From Pelagibacteraceae bacterium AG-414-E02 (GTDB lineage Bacteria; Pseudomonadota; Alphaproteobacteria; Pelagibacterales; Pelagibacteraceae): a DNA stretch of 64,000 bases. Where the stretch lies: assembly GCA_003214615.1 (NCBI GenBank), contig QCLK01000001.1, positions 124,001 to 188,000 on the forward strand, written 5' to 3'. A program made the position numbers and the translations under genes. Below are positions 31,618 to 40,765 of this stretch, in pieces. Below the pieces are notes generated by a model, which searched no databases, was not told the origin of the DNA, and worked only from the letters and a program-made list of their open reading frames with translations. Numbering within the stretch: the stretch's first letter is position 1; each line of letters begins with the position of its first letter.

Positions 31618-32852
31618 AATTTATTTGACAGTTCTATTCCGGAATTCAGACCATCTTCGTGGAACCCATAGCCAAAATAACTGCCGCAAAAGTAAGTGCT
31701 ATTTACACCCTGAAGTTCTGAAAGATATTTCTGAGCATTAATTGTTTTCATATCATAAAAAGGGTGGGTAAATTCAACTTTTTTTATAATTCTATTCTCT
31801 TCTATAGATATAAATGGATTTAGTGTTAAAAAATAATTTTTTTTACTTTTTAAATTTTGAAGTTTATTCAACCAATAGGTGATGCAATTTTTTTTTGTAT
31901 CATTTTTATCTAATATTGAATTCCAGCTAGACCAAGCATTTTTTCTGGTAGGCATTAAACGTTCATCATTATGAAGATATCCGACATTTTTCTTATATTG
32001 AAAATTCTTTAATATTTTTTTTTCATTTTCTGAAGGGTCGTTAATTAATTCCAATGCTTCGTTTGCGTGCACCCCAAATATTACCTTATCATATTCAAAA
32101 TATTCGTTTGATGAGCCGTAATACAATCTGACCCCATTTTTGTTTCTCAAAACTTTTTTAATCTTATAATTTTTAAAATATTCTCCACTAATAGTTTCTA
32201 GGATTTTTTTTACATAGATTTTGCTTCTTCCAGATACTGTATACCATTGTGGTCTATTCTTGATTTTAAAAAGACCATGATTTTGAAAAAAATTTATAAA
32301 TAAGGACATTGGCATTTCATAGGCAAGCTCAGTGGGCATAGACCAAATGGCCGATACCATAGGAATAATATGAAACTTAATAAAATAATTTGAAATTTTT
32401 TTAGATTTTAAAAACTCTCCCAAGGTTTGGTTTTTGACATTTTCTTTTTTAATTGTGTCGGCCATTTTATAAAAAAAAAATATCTCTTTAATCATTTTTA
32501 TAAAATTAAAATTCAAAATATTATATTTATTTGCAAATAAACCTTTTAGACCACTACCAGAATATTCTATGTTTGAATTTTTTACTGAAACTGAAAAAGA
32601 CATATTGCTTTTTTCATAATTAATTTTAAGTTTATTAAATAAATTCAAAAGATTTGGATAATTAATTTTGTTAAAGACAATAAATCCTAAATCGATTGAA
32701 ATTTTTTCATTAGAATCGTTTGATACTTCTACAGTGTAAGAATGTCCTCCAAAATGGTCATTTTTTTCAAACAAGTCTACTTTATATTTTTTAGATAAAA
32801 AATGAGCTGCGCTTAGCCCAGAAATTCCTGAACCTATAACGGCAATTCTCAT
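31614..32852 (-). CDS. FAD-dependent amine-oxidase-like oxidoreductase of the Cfa cluster
   Basis: Flavoprotein of 412 residues. IAVIGSGISGLSAAHFLSKK at residues 3-22 with the following KNDHFGGHSYTV is the amine-oxidase/desaturase FAD motif, and GSYFGYGFHEDGLNSGIEL closes the FAD site. Related proteins in this cluster introduce double bonds into methylated fatty acids. It begins only 9 bases after gcvP on the same strand with no terminator in between, so it may be read from the glycine-riboswitch transcript. It overlaps DUF1365 by 4 bases. Confidence 0.88.
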   Translation of the reverse strand: MRIAVIGSGISGLSAAHFLSKKYKVDLFEKNDHFGGHSYTVEVSNDSNEKISIDLGFIVFNKINYPNLLNLFNKLKINYEKSNMSFSVSVKNSNIEYSGSGLKGLFANKYNILNFNFIKMIKEIFFFYKMADTIKKENVKNQTLGEFLKSKKISNYFIKFHIIPMVSAIWSMPTELAYEMPMSLFINFFQNHGLFKIKNRPQWYTVSGRSKIYVKKILETISGEYFKNYKIKKVLRNKNGVRLYYGSSNEYFEYDKVIFGVHANEALELINDPSENEKKILKNFQYKKNVGYLHNDERLMPTRKNAWSSWNSILDKNDTKKNCITYWLNKLQNLKSKKNYFLTLNPFISIEENRIIKKVEFTHPFYDMKTINAQKYLSELQGVNSTYFCGSYFGYGFHEDGLNSGIELSNKL

Positions 32853-32861
32853 ATAATTTTT

Positions 32862-35729
32862 TTATGCTGCAGAATCTTTATATTCATCCATTGATGGGCA
32901 AGAGCAAAACAGATTTTTATCTCCATAAACATTATTGACTCTAGCAACTGGAGGCCAGTACTTATAAGATTTTAAAGTCGCAGAAGGATAGGCTGCGCTT
33001 TCTCTATCATATTTATGTTTCCATTCATTGGCAACTAGCTCTACGTGGGTATGTGGCGCATTTTTTAAAGGATTGTCATCTTTGTCAAATTTGCCACTTT
33101 TAACTTTATTAATTTCTTCTTTTATTTTAATTAATGAATCGCAGAATCTATTAATTTCAGAAAGATTTTCACTTTCAGTTGGTTCTATCATCATTGTGCC
33201 TGGAACTGGCCAAGACATAGTGGGAGCATGAAAACCAAAATCGATTAGTCTTTTAGCAATGTCTTCCTCTGTAATTCCTGTTTCACTTTTAATTTTTCTT
33301 ATATCTATAATACATTCGTGGGCAACATTTCCGTTTTTTCCTTTATATAAAATCGGAAAATGATCTTTGAGTTTGTATGCTATATAATTAGCATTTAGAA
33401 TTGCATTTTGCGTAGCCAATTTTAAGCCCTCAGATCCCATCATCTTAATGTACATCCAAGATATAGAGAGAATGCTTGAACTTCCCCAAGGAGCTGCTGA
33501 AATTGCCCCTATTCCTGAAGGAGGACCGCAATCAATTACCGGATGACTTGGTAAATAAATCTCTAAATGTTTTTTACAAGCAATAGGACCCATTCCTGGA
33601 CCACCTCCGCCGTGAGGTATGCAGAATGTTTTATGCAAATTAATATGACAAACATCAGGACCAAAATTTCCTGGTTTTGCAATGCCAACCAATGCATTTA
33701 GATTTGCCCCATCCATATAAACTTGCCCACCATGTTTATGAACTAAATCACAAATATCCATTATTTTTTCTTCAAAAACTCCGTGAGTTGACGGATAAGT
33801 TACCATTAATGTGGACAAAGTGTCTGAGTGTTCTTCAGCCTTTTTCTTTAAATCTTCATAATCGACATTTCCAAGTGCATCACAACTAACAACAACAACT
33901 TTCATGCCGGCCATTTGAGCGCTTGCTGGATTAGTGCCATGCGCAGAGCTCGGTATTAAACAAACATTTCTCTTTTTTTGACCATTTTTTTCGTGAAACT
34001 TTCTAATAACCATTAAACCAGCAAATTCTCCTTGGGCTCCAGCATTTGGTTGCAAAGAAACACCAGAAAAACCTGTTATTGTTCTTAGCCAATTTTTTAA
34101 ATCAGTAAATAATTCTCTGTAACCATCCATTTGTTCGATGGGGGAGTATGGATGTGGATGTGAAAATTCTTTCCACGTTACAGGTATCATTTCGGAAACT
34201 GAATTTAATTTCATCGTGCATGAACCTAAAGCTATCATTGATCTATTCAATGCAATATCAGAGTCTTCTAATTTTTTTAAATATCTAAGCATTGCAGTTT
34301 CAGAATGATAACTATTAAAAACCGGATGATCCAAATATGTTGAGGTTCTTAATAAACTTTTTGGCAGATTAGATAAGCTTTTACTTGTCATTTCTTTGGT
34401 AGTTTCCTTAATAGTTTCTGAGCAGTTAAAAATTTTTAACACCTGATTAGCTCTATAAAGATTCTTTCTCTCATCAAATGAAACTGCTAACATCTCAGAG
34501 TTAACTTTTCTTATGTTTACTTGTTGATCTAGTGCGTTTTTATAAATTTTATCCGTTTTATCTAATGTTTTTACAGTAACGGTATCAAAAAAATGATCTG
34601 AGTAAAGCTCATAGCCAGATTGTTTTATTTTATCTGCAAAACTTTTAGCAAGTTGTGAGACAGTGTCCGCTATCTTTTTAATTCCTTTTGGACCATGATA
34701 CACAGCATAGGCCGCTGAAACTATTGCAAGCAGAGCCTGAGCGGTGCAAATATTGCTTGTGGCTTTATCTCTTCTTATATGTTGCTCTCTTGTTTGTAGA
34801 GCTAATCTGTAAGCTTTGTTACCATGCCTATCCACTGAAACACCAACTATTCTTCCTGGCATTGATCTTTTGTATTCATCTTTAGTAGCAAAGAACGCGG
34901 CATGAGGGCCTCCATAACCCATCGGAATTCCAAAACGTTGTGTGTTTCCCACAGCTATATCGGCTCCTAATTCTGCAGGTGTTTTAATTTTGGCGAGGGC
35001 TAATAAATCACAAACCAATACTGCTTTTCCATTTTGTTTATGTATTTTGCTAATAGCTTCACTGGGATCCTTTATATCTCCCAAAGTTCCTGGGTATTGT
35101 ATAATTCCACAAACAATATTCTCATTAATATCTTTATCTTCATCACCTACTATTATTTTTAAACCCAATGGTTCGGCTCTTGTTTTAATTACATCAATGG
35201 TTTGAGGGTGACAATTTTTTGAGACAAAAACTTTTTTGATTTCTCTTTTACTAATTCTATAACTTAAACCCATAGCTTCAGCTGCGGCAGTACCCTCATC
35301 TAAAAGAGATGCGTTTGCAATATCCATCCCTGTAAAATCAATTATCATTTGCTGAAAATTTAAAAGCATCTCAAGTCTTCCCTGGGCCACTTCTGGTTGA
35401 TACGGAGTGTAAGAAGTATACCATCCTGGATTTTCCAAAATATTTCTTAGTATTACATATGGGGTATAATTTCCATAATATCCCATTCCGATAAAATTTG
35501 AAAAAATTTTATTCTTTTGAGATATGTCTCTTAATTTTCTAAGCGCTTTGTACTCTGAATTAGGTTCGCCAATACTTAGGTTTTCTTTTAACAGAATTTT
35601 TTCTGGGACTGTTTTGGTAATTAACTCATCTAAGTTATTATAACCCAATTCTTTAAGCATAACTTTCTGTTCTTCTTTAGAAGGTCCTATATGTCTTTGG
35701 ATAAAATCTTTCTGGGCGTTTTTTAACAT
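32862..35729 (-). CDS. gcvP: Glycine dehydrogenase (decarboxylating), P-protein
   Basis: PLP enzyme of 955 residues, the single-chain homodimeric form, which decarboxylates glycine and loads the aminomethyl group on GcvH lipoate. N-terminal FIQRHIGPSKEEQ is the usual opening. The PLP lysine lies in INLHKTFCIPHGGGGPGMGP. ALGSCTMKLN and WPVPGTMMIEPTESE are also conserved. It directly follows gcvH with no gap. The full gcvTHP set is under a glycine riboswitch, which makes glycine catabolism to C1 units responsive to glycine. Confidence 0.97.
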   Translation of the reverse strand: MLKNAQKDFIQRHIGPSKEEQKVMLKELGYNNLDELITKTVPEKILLKENLSIGEPNSEYKALRKLRDISQKNKIFSNFIGMGYYGNYTPYVILRNILENPGWYTSYTPYQPEVAQGRLEMLLNFQQMIIDFTGMDIANASLLDEGTAAAEAMGLSYRISKREIKKVFVSKNCHPQTIDVIKTRAEPLGLKIIVGDEDKDINENIVCGIIQYPGTLGDIKDPSEAISKIHKQNGKAVLVCDLLALAKIKTPAELGADIAVGNTQRFGIPMGYGGPHAAFFATKDEYKRSMPGRIVGVSVDRHGNKAYRLALQTREQHIRRDKATSNICTAQALLAIVSAAYAVYHGPKGIKKIADTVSQLAKSFADKIKQSGYELYSDHFFDTVTVKTLDKTDKIYKNALDQQVNIRKVNSEMLAVSFDERKNLYRANQVLKIFNCSETIKETTKEMTSKSLSNLPKSLLRTSTYLDHPVFNSYHSETAMLRYLKKLEDSDIALNRSMIALGSCTMKLNSVSEMIPVTWKEFSHPHPYSPIEQMDGYRELFTDLKNWLRTITGFSGVSLQPNAGAQGEFAGLMVIRKFHEKNGQKKRNVCLIPSSAHGTNPASAQMAGMKVVVVSCDALGNVDYEDLKKKAEEHSDTLSTLMVTYPSTHGVFEEKIMDICDLVHKHGGQVYMDGANLNALVGIAKPGNFGPDVCHINLHKTFCIPHGGGGPGMGPIACKKHLEIYLPSHPVIDCGPPSGIGAISAAPWGSSSILSISWMYIKMMGSEGLKLATQNAILNANYIAYKLKDHFPILYKGKNGNVAHECIIDIRKIKSETGITEEDIAKRLIDFGFHAPTMSWPVPGTMMIEPTESENLSEINRFCDSLIKIKEEINKVKSGKFDKDDNPLKNAPHTHVELVANEWKHKYDRESAAYPSATLKSYKYWPPVARVNNVYGDKNLFCSCPSMDEYKDSAA

Positions 35730-36110
35730 TTAATTTGGATTCTCCTTAGCAAACTTATCGTAATCAGCTTTATTCATTAATTGATCTAATTCTGATTTGT
35801 TTTTTATTTTAATTTTAAAAAACCAAGCCGCGCCCTCTGGATCTTTATTTACAGCACCAGGGTCGTCTACGATAGACTGATTTATATCGGTAATTTCTCC
35901 GGTTATCGGAGTATAAACATCACTAGCTGCCTTTGTTGACTCTACTACTCCCGCCTGTCCTTCTTTCTCTACATTCTTTCCTTTTTCGGGTAGTTCAACA
36001 AACACGACATCTCCTAGCATTTCAGCAGCATGTGCAGTAATACCGACAGTAGCAACATCTCCTTCTATGGTAATCCACTCATGCTGCTTTGAATATTTTT
36101 TTTCACTCAT
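35730..36110 (-). CDS. gcvH: Glycine cleavage system H protein
   Basis: Lipoyl carrier of 126 residues. The lipoylated lysine is K60 in [13 protein letters not shown]. The [19 protein letters not shown] opening and [11 protein letters not shown] end are standard. It carries the aminomethyl group from GcvP to GcvT. Neighbouring genes abut on both sides (3 bases to gcvT, none to gcvP). Lipoate attachment enzymes are not in the window. Confidence 0.97.
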   Translation of the reverse strand: MSEKKYSKQHEWITIEGDVATVGITAHAAEMLGDVVFVELPEKGKNVEKEGQAGVVESTKAASDVYTPITGEITDINQSIVDDPGAVNKDPEGAAWFFKIKIKNKSELDQLMNKADYDKFAKENPN

Positions 36111-36113
36111 TTT

Positions 36114-37208
36114 TTACCTCACATAACTTTTTTTATAAAACGGAAGTTCAGATATTTTGGCTTCATGCTTTTTTCCTCTAACTTCCAAAAAGACCTTTGT
36201 TCCGGGTTTTGAAAAATTTAATTTTACATAACCCATGGCAATAGGCCTGTTCACGCTTGGACCAAAAGTTCCACTTGTAATAGATCCAATTTCATTATCA
36301 TCATCAGAAAAAACTTTAACACCTTCTCTAGCTATAATTTTTCCTTCTGGTTTAATACCAACTCTTAACCTGCTTAGACTCCCATTCAAATCTGATTTAA
36401 TTTTTTCATAACCTACAAATCCACCTTCTTCTCTTCTTCTCTTAGATATTGCCCATTTAAGATTTGCTTCAATCGGATTTGTAGATTTATTTATATCATG
36501 ACCATAAAGACACAATCCGGCCTCTAATCTTAAAGTGTCTCTAGCTCCTAAACCAATTGGTTTTACATTTTGTGATATTAATTTTTTTGCAAGGTCTTCT
36601 GCTAATTCATTTGATATAGAAATTTCGAATCCATCTTCTCCAGTATAGCCTGATCTAGTAATATAAATATCTTCACCATTAAAATAAAATTTATTTCCAT
36701 TCATAAATTTTAAAGAAGAAACTCCACTAATTATTTTTTCTAATATTTGTGATGATTTTGGTCCTTGCAAAGCAATAAGTGACAAATTCTTATGTAAGGT
36801 TATTTTAAATTTATTTTTAAGTGCGTCATTAATTATTTTAAAATCGTTATTTTTACATGCGGCATTGAGAATAATATTAAAACCTTTTTCAACTTTAGTT
36901 ACAATTAAATCGTCATGGATTCCCCCATCTTCGTTGGTAAGGAAAGAATATTTTGATTGATTAAGTTTTATCTGACTTAGATCTATAGGAATAATTTTTT
37001 CTAATTCAATTGCTAGTTCTTCGTTTCCTTCTATTGATAATTGACCCATGTGTGAAACATCAAACATCCCTGCGCTACTTCTAGTTAGTTTATGTTCATT
37101 TACAATTCCTGAGGAATATTGTACTGGCATTTCGTAGCCAGCAAAAGGAACAAACTTTGCTCCAAGACTTCTATGATATTCGTACAATGCTGTTTTTTGC
37201 GTTTCCAT
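36114..37208 (-). CDS. gcvT: Aminomethyltransferase, glycine cleavage T protein
   Basis: Tetrahydrofolate-dependent enzyme of 364 residues that releases ammonia and forms 5,10-methylene-THF. Typical segments are FAGYEMPVQYSSG, FDVSHMGQL, SGYTGEDGFEI and GLGARDTLRLEAGLCLYGHD. It is the first gene of the gcv operon, with the glycine riboswitch ending about 10 bases upstream of the ATG. The very short spacing means the ribosome binding region lies next to the second aptamer. Confidence 0.97.
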   Translation of the reverse strand: METQKTALYEYHRSLGAKFVPFAGYEMPVQYSSGIVNEHKLTRSSAGMFDVSHMGQLSIEGNEELAIELEKIIPIDLSQIKLNQSKYSFLTNEDGGIHDDLIVTKVEKGFNIILNAACKNNDFKIINDALKNKFKITLHKNLSLIALQGPKSSQILEKIISGVSSLKFMNGNKFYFNGEDIYITRSGYTGEDGFEISISNELAEDLAKKLISQNVKPIGLGARDTLRLEAGLCLYGHDINKSTNPIEANLKWAISKRRREEGGFVGYEKIKSDLNGSLSRLRVGIKPEGKIIAREGVKVFSDDDNEIGSITSGTFGPSVNRPIAMGYVKLNFSKPGTKVFLEVRGKKHEAKISELPFYKKSYVR

Positions 37209-37219
37209 AATAACCCTTA

Positions 37220-37366
37220 TCAGCCCCCTCTGTCCTGGTACCTGAGAGATTTACTCCTTCGGTGAGGCAATGCCTTCTTTCCAGAGTTATTATGTACGGT
37301 CCTTTTGCCTGAGAGTTTCCGGGGTGGTTGCTCCTTCGGCGCCAATTAAATTGGTCTCTCCCGTAT
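37220..37366 (-). promoter_or_regulatory. Tandem glycine riboswitch upstream of gcvT
   Basis: Two consecutive aptamers are read on the minus strand. The first (about 37364-37295) starts CGGGAGAGACC and contains GGCGCCGAAGGAGCAA, then CTCTCAGGCAAAAGGACCG. The second (about 37290-37221) contains GCCTCACCGAAGGAGTAAA, then CTCTCAGGTACCAGGACAGA. GAAGGAGxAA and CTCTCAGG..AxxAGGAC are the glycine aptamer signatures. The short linker fits the cooperative tandem type. Glycine should turn the gcv genes on. Confidence 0.95.
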
Positions 37367-37373
37367 GATATGC

Positions 37374-37402
37374 ATTTTATGACAGTTATGGGTAATTTTC
37401 AA
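37374..37402 (-). promoter_or_regulatory. Promoter for the gcv operon
   Basis: TTGAAA (37402-37397), a 17-base spacer and TAAAAT (37379-37374) lie on the minus strand just before the first glycine aptamer. The predicted start is near 37367, within a few bases of the aptamer edge. Confidence 0.65.
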
Positions 37403-37411
37403 ACAAATAAA

Positions 37412-38284
37412 CTATTCTTTTTTTTTGGGGCTGAAAAAAAACTCAAATAAAATTGCTGAAATAATAATACTTCCGCCAATAATAACGGTTATCGGTGGTA
37501 TCTCATTTATAAAAAGCCAAGCCCATAAAGGTCCAAAAACTGCTTCGGTCAGCATCAAAATACCAACTACAGCTGCGGGAGTAGTTTGAGATCCGATGGT
37601 AATCATTATAAATCCAAAACCAATTTGAAATGTTCCAGCTAAAAATCCCAAAAATAAGTCATGAGATGAAATAGATAATTTGCCAGCAACTAAATATCCA
37701 ATTAAGGCAGCAAAAATCCCCGCAATAAATTGTGATGGTACCATATCCACTTTTGGATACTTTCTAACTATTACAATTAAAACTGCAAATGAAATAGGCA
37801 TTATAAATGCAACAATATTACCAAGAAATTGACTGCTAGACTGAATGGACAAGGAACTTCCAATTATAAGAAACACACCGGACATGCCCATAATAATTGA
37901 AATTAAAGTTGTTAAATTAATTTTTTCTTTCAAAAAAATATACCCGAATAATGCCAAAAAAATTGTTTCTGTTGAAATTATAAAAAGTGTATTAGCAACG
38001 GTGGTATGATACATGGCAAAAACATAAGCAGAAAATCCAACACCTAAAAATAATCCAGCTATGATCCCAGGAAATCCGGAATCATGAAAAGATTTAAAAA
38101 AATTTTTTTTAAAAGTTATTAATAAATATATAGCTACAATAATTGAAAAAAAGATTTGCCTCCAAAAAAGAATTTGCCATAGATTAGCACCTTCAAAAGA
38201 TTTTACAATTATACCACCGAAACTTAAACATAACGCACCTAGCAAGACCAAAATTGTACCTGGAATTTTATTTAATAGTGTCAA
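37412..38284 (-). CDS. EamA/DMT-family membrane transporter beside 5-oxoprolinase genes
   Basis: Ten-helix permease of 290 residues with two EamA repeats (LCLSFGGIIVKSFEG, IFLKEKINLTTL, LTEAVFGPLWAWLFI). The start overlaps the pxpC gene by 4 bases, so it is probably co-translated with the 5-oxoprolinase subunits. Transport of 5-oxoproline, glutamate or a related amide is suggested by position only. Sequence marks such as SLGxSIG-type helices resemble the permease at 12508-13410. Confidence 0.88.
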   Translation of the reverse strand: MTLLNKIPGTILVLLGALCLSFGGIIVKSFEGANLWQILFWRQIFFSIIVAIYLLITFKKNFFKSFHDSGFPGIIAGLFLGVGFSAYVFAMYHTTVANTLFIISTETIFLALFGYIFLKEKINLTTLISIIMGMSGVFLIIGSSLSIQSSSQFLGNIVAFIMPISFAVLIVIVRKYPKVDMVPSQFIAGIFAALIGYLVAGKLSISSHDLFLGFLAGTFQIGFGFIMITIGSQTTPAAVVGILMLTEAVFGPLWAWLFINEIPPITVIIGGSIIISAILFEFFFSPKKKE

Positions 38285-39240
38285 TTTATCTCTTTAATAT
38301 TTTTTATAATTTCTGAAATACTATTGAGATGTTCTTTATACAATTGCTCGGCCTCACGCAACTCAATAAGTTTGAAAAGTATTTTTTCTCCAGGAGTTTT
38401 CTGTATCAGAAGATTATAATCAACAGACGCAATATTTGCTATTTTAGGATAACCCCCTATCGTTGGATAATCAGTTAAAAGTATAATTGGCTGGCCATCA
38501 GCTGGTACTTGAATTGCACCTTTGGTAATTCCTTCTGATCGAATATTTGCGCTAACAATATTTTTCATGACAGCGCCCTCTAATCTCATGCCCATACGAT
38601 CTGTTAGATTAGAAATTTTATATTCTTTACAAAAAAAATCTTTTTGGCTTTCTGTTGAAAAATAATCATATTGGGGTCCTTTTAAAACTCTAATTATATT
38701 TTTGTTTTTTTTTTGAATTTTAGTGAAAAAATTTTTTTTATTTTCGCTATTCATTTTAATATCTATTTTATCGTTTGTTTGTATTTTTTTTCCTTCATTA
38801 GGTCCAATTTGAGCTCTGGATAAAATAGAAACACTTTTGCAAAAAGGTTTTATGTTAAAACCTCCTTCTAGAGCCATATAGCCATAGGCTGATTGTTTTG
38901 TTGCTAAAATATCAATTTGATCTCCATCATCCAGAACATAAGTTCTGTTGCATTCACCATTTATTTTTTCTTTTTCTGATTTAATTATCTGAAAAAAAAC
39001 ATCTCCAGTTATTGCTATTTTTATTTTACCTTTGACCAATTTCAGCAAAGGACCCTGATAAGCAAATTCAAGAACTCCTTCATCCAAAGAATTTCCAACT
39101 AAAGCATTTGCAATTGATAATAAATCTAAATCCATACATCCTCCTGGAGCAACACCTAGGTGTTGCATATGAAAACGACCTTTATCTTGAAACGTCGTGT
39201 TAATTCCAGGTCTTAAAACTTCAAAAAAATAATTACTCAT
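38281..39240 (-). CDS. pxpC: 5-oxoprolinase subunit C (biotin-dependent carboxyltransferase/KipA family)
   Basis: Protein of 319 residues. The RPGINTTFQDKGR opening and the MDLDLLSIANALVGN stretch are diagnostic. LEFAYQGPLLK and GYMALEGGF follow. With PxpA and PxpB it cleaves 5-oxoproline to glutamate with ATP. It overlaps pxpB by 8 bases and the EamA permease by 4. Annotation as urea amidolyase-related or KipA is the older name for the same family. Confidence 0.93.
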   Translation of the reverse strand: MSNYFFEVLRPGINTTFQDKGRFHMQHLGVAPGGCMDLDLLSIANALVGNSLDEGVLEFAYQGPLLKLVKGKIKIAITGDVFFQIIKSEKEKINGECNRTYVLDDGDQIDILATKQSAYGYMALEGGFNIKPFCKSVSILSRAQIGPNEGKKIQTNDKIDIKMNSENKKNFFTKIQKKNKNIIRVLKGPQYDYFSTESQKDFFCKEYKISNLTDRMGMRLEGAVMKNIVSANIRSEGITKGAIQVPADGQPIILLTDYPTIGGYPKIANIASVDYNLLIQKTPGEKILFKLIELREAEQLYKEHLNSISEIIKNIKEIN

Positions 39241-39919
39241 TTGCTAATATTTTAAATTCCTCTTTTGATATTAATTTAAATTTTACCAAATCTCCCGGGG
39301 ATAAAAGGCATGGGTTAGTTTCGTTTTGTTTATTAAAAAGTTTTGTAGGAGTTCTTCCTATTATGTTCCAGCCGCCAGGACTTTCATAAGGATAGATATT
39401 GCAAAATTTTTCTACAATGCCTACTGATCCAGGTGGTATTTTAACCCTGGGTGTTTTCAAACGATTTAAAAAAAGTTTTGAATTTAGATCTCCCATAAAA
39501 GGATGCCCCGGTATAAAACCAACCATGTAAACAAAAAAATCTGTATTTAAATGAATATTTATAATTTCACCTTTACTCATTTTAAGCTTTTTGCTCATAT
39601 TTTCTAAATCCATTTCAAATTCGTAACAAACAGGGATTGTCCACTTTTTACTATTTTGAGAAAGATTTAATTTAGAAAAATCTACTGACTCAAGAAAATT
39701 AATAATTTTGGATGAATTTATTTTCTTAAGATCAAAATTTATAATTAATTTATTATATGAAGGCGTATAGTTTAATATTCCATTTAAGTTACCTTTTAAA
39801 ACCTCTTTTCTTACATGATGGAACAATTTGATAACGTTAGTATTTATTTCTCGATTAACTTCATCACCAAAATCACAAGCAATGCCGCAGTCTCCAATAT
39901 TATTTAGTTTCTTGAACAT
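39233..39919 (-). CDS. pxpB: 5-oxoprolinase subunit B (KipI family)
   Basis: Protein of 228 residues. GFIPGHPFMGDL, TPRVKIPPGSVGIV and YPYESPGGWNIIGRTP are the conserved core motifs. It forms the BC subcomplex that acts on phosphorylated 5-oxoproline. It diverges from pxpA across 52 bases, an arrangement in which A and BC could be controlled together from one regulatory region. Confidence 0.93.
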   Translation of the reverse strand: MFKKLNNIGDCGIACDFGDEVNREINTNVIKLFHHVRKEVLKGNLNGILNYTPSYNKLIINFDLKKINSSKIINFLESVDFSKLNLSQNSKKWTIPVCYEFEMDLENMSKKLKMSKGEIINIHLNTDFFVYMVGFIPGHPFMGDLNSKLFLNRLKTPRVKIPPGSVGIVEKFCNIYPYESPGGWNIIGRTPTKLFNKQNETNPCLLSPGDLVKFKLISKEEFKILANE

Positions 39920-39923
39920 AAAT

Positions 39924-39932
39924 TGATATAAT
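39924..39932 (+). promoter_or_regulatory. Putative extended -10 promoter for pxpA
   Basis: The plus strand contains TGATATAAT, a perfect -10 hexamer with the TG extension, in the divergent 52-base gap. A start near 39939 would give a leader of about 33 bases. On the opposite strand, TTTATT and TATTAT with a 17-base spacer overlap it and could serve pxpB, more weakly. Confidence 0.5.
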
Positions 39933-39971
39933 AATTGGTATTCCTTATTAAATAAACTAAGGATTTAAAAG

Positions 39972-40745
39972 ATGGAAATTAATATTAATTGTGATTTGGG
40001 TGAAAGTTCAAAGTTGCATTCGACTAAAAATGACCCCTTATTACTAGAAATAGTCAACTCGGCAAATATTGCTTGTGGATACCACGCAGGCGATAAACAA
40101 ACGATGGAGAAGACAATAGAAATTTCTAGAAAAAATAATGTTAGTATAGGAGCTCACCCTTCATTTAATGATCCAGAAAATTTTGGTAGAAAAAGACTTG
40201 ATTTACCATCGAGCGAAATAAAAAAACTTGTAATTGATCAAATAGATATTCTTTCTAAAATAGCAAACGATAAAGGAACAAAAGTAACTCATGTAAAACC
40301 TCATGGGGCTTTAAATAATATGGCCTGCGAAAACTATGATCTAGCAAAAATAATTTCCGAAGCAATAATAGAAGTAAATAAGGAATTAATTTTTTTAGTT
40401 CCAACAGGATCACAAATGGAAAAGGCTGGAAAAAAACTTGGAATGAAAATTGCAGCTGAAATATTTGCTGACAGGAATTATGAAGATGATGGAAATTTAG
40501 TTTCTAGATCCAAAAATAATGCAATGATTATAGATCCTGAGATTGCAAAAAAACATGTTGTTAAAATGGTAGAGAGCCAAGCACTAAATTGCTACTCGGG
40601 AAAGCAGATCCCGTGTGAGATAGATTCAATTTGTGTTCATGGTGATGGTAAAAGTGCTGTGAATACCGCAAAAGAAATTAGAGATGGACTTTTAAAATCT
40701 GGTGTGACCTTAAATCCATTGGATAAAATGAAAAAATTTATATAA
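39972..40745 (+). CDS. pxpA: 5-oxoprolinase subunit A (LamB/YcsF family)
   Basis: Protein of 257 residues. The opening INCDLGES, NIACGYHAGDKQTM, IGAHPSFNDPENFGR and VKPHGALNN are the family hallmarks with metal-binding histidines and aspartates. It phosphorylates 5-oxoproline with ATP as part of PxpABC. It reads away from pxpB and is followed after 20 bases by a TPR protein, so it may head a four-gene plus-strand operon. Confidence 0.95.
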   Translation: MEININCDLGESSKLHSTKNDPLLLEIVNSANIACGYHAGDKQTMEKTIEISRKNNVSIGAHPSFNDPENFGRKRLDLPSSEIKKLVIDQIDILSKIANDKGTKVTHVKPHGALNNMACENYDLAKIISEAIIEVNKELIFLVPTGSQMEKAGKKLGMKIAAEIFADRNYEDDGNLVSRSKNNAMIIDPEIAKKHVVKMVESQALNCYSGKQIPCEIDSICVHGDGKSAVNTAKEIRDGLLKSGVTLNPLDKMKKFI

Positions 40746-40765
40746 ATCTTTTTTAAAATAAAAAT

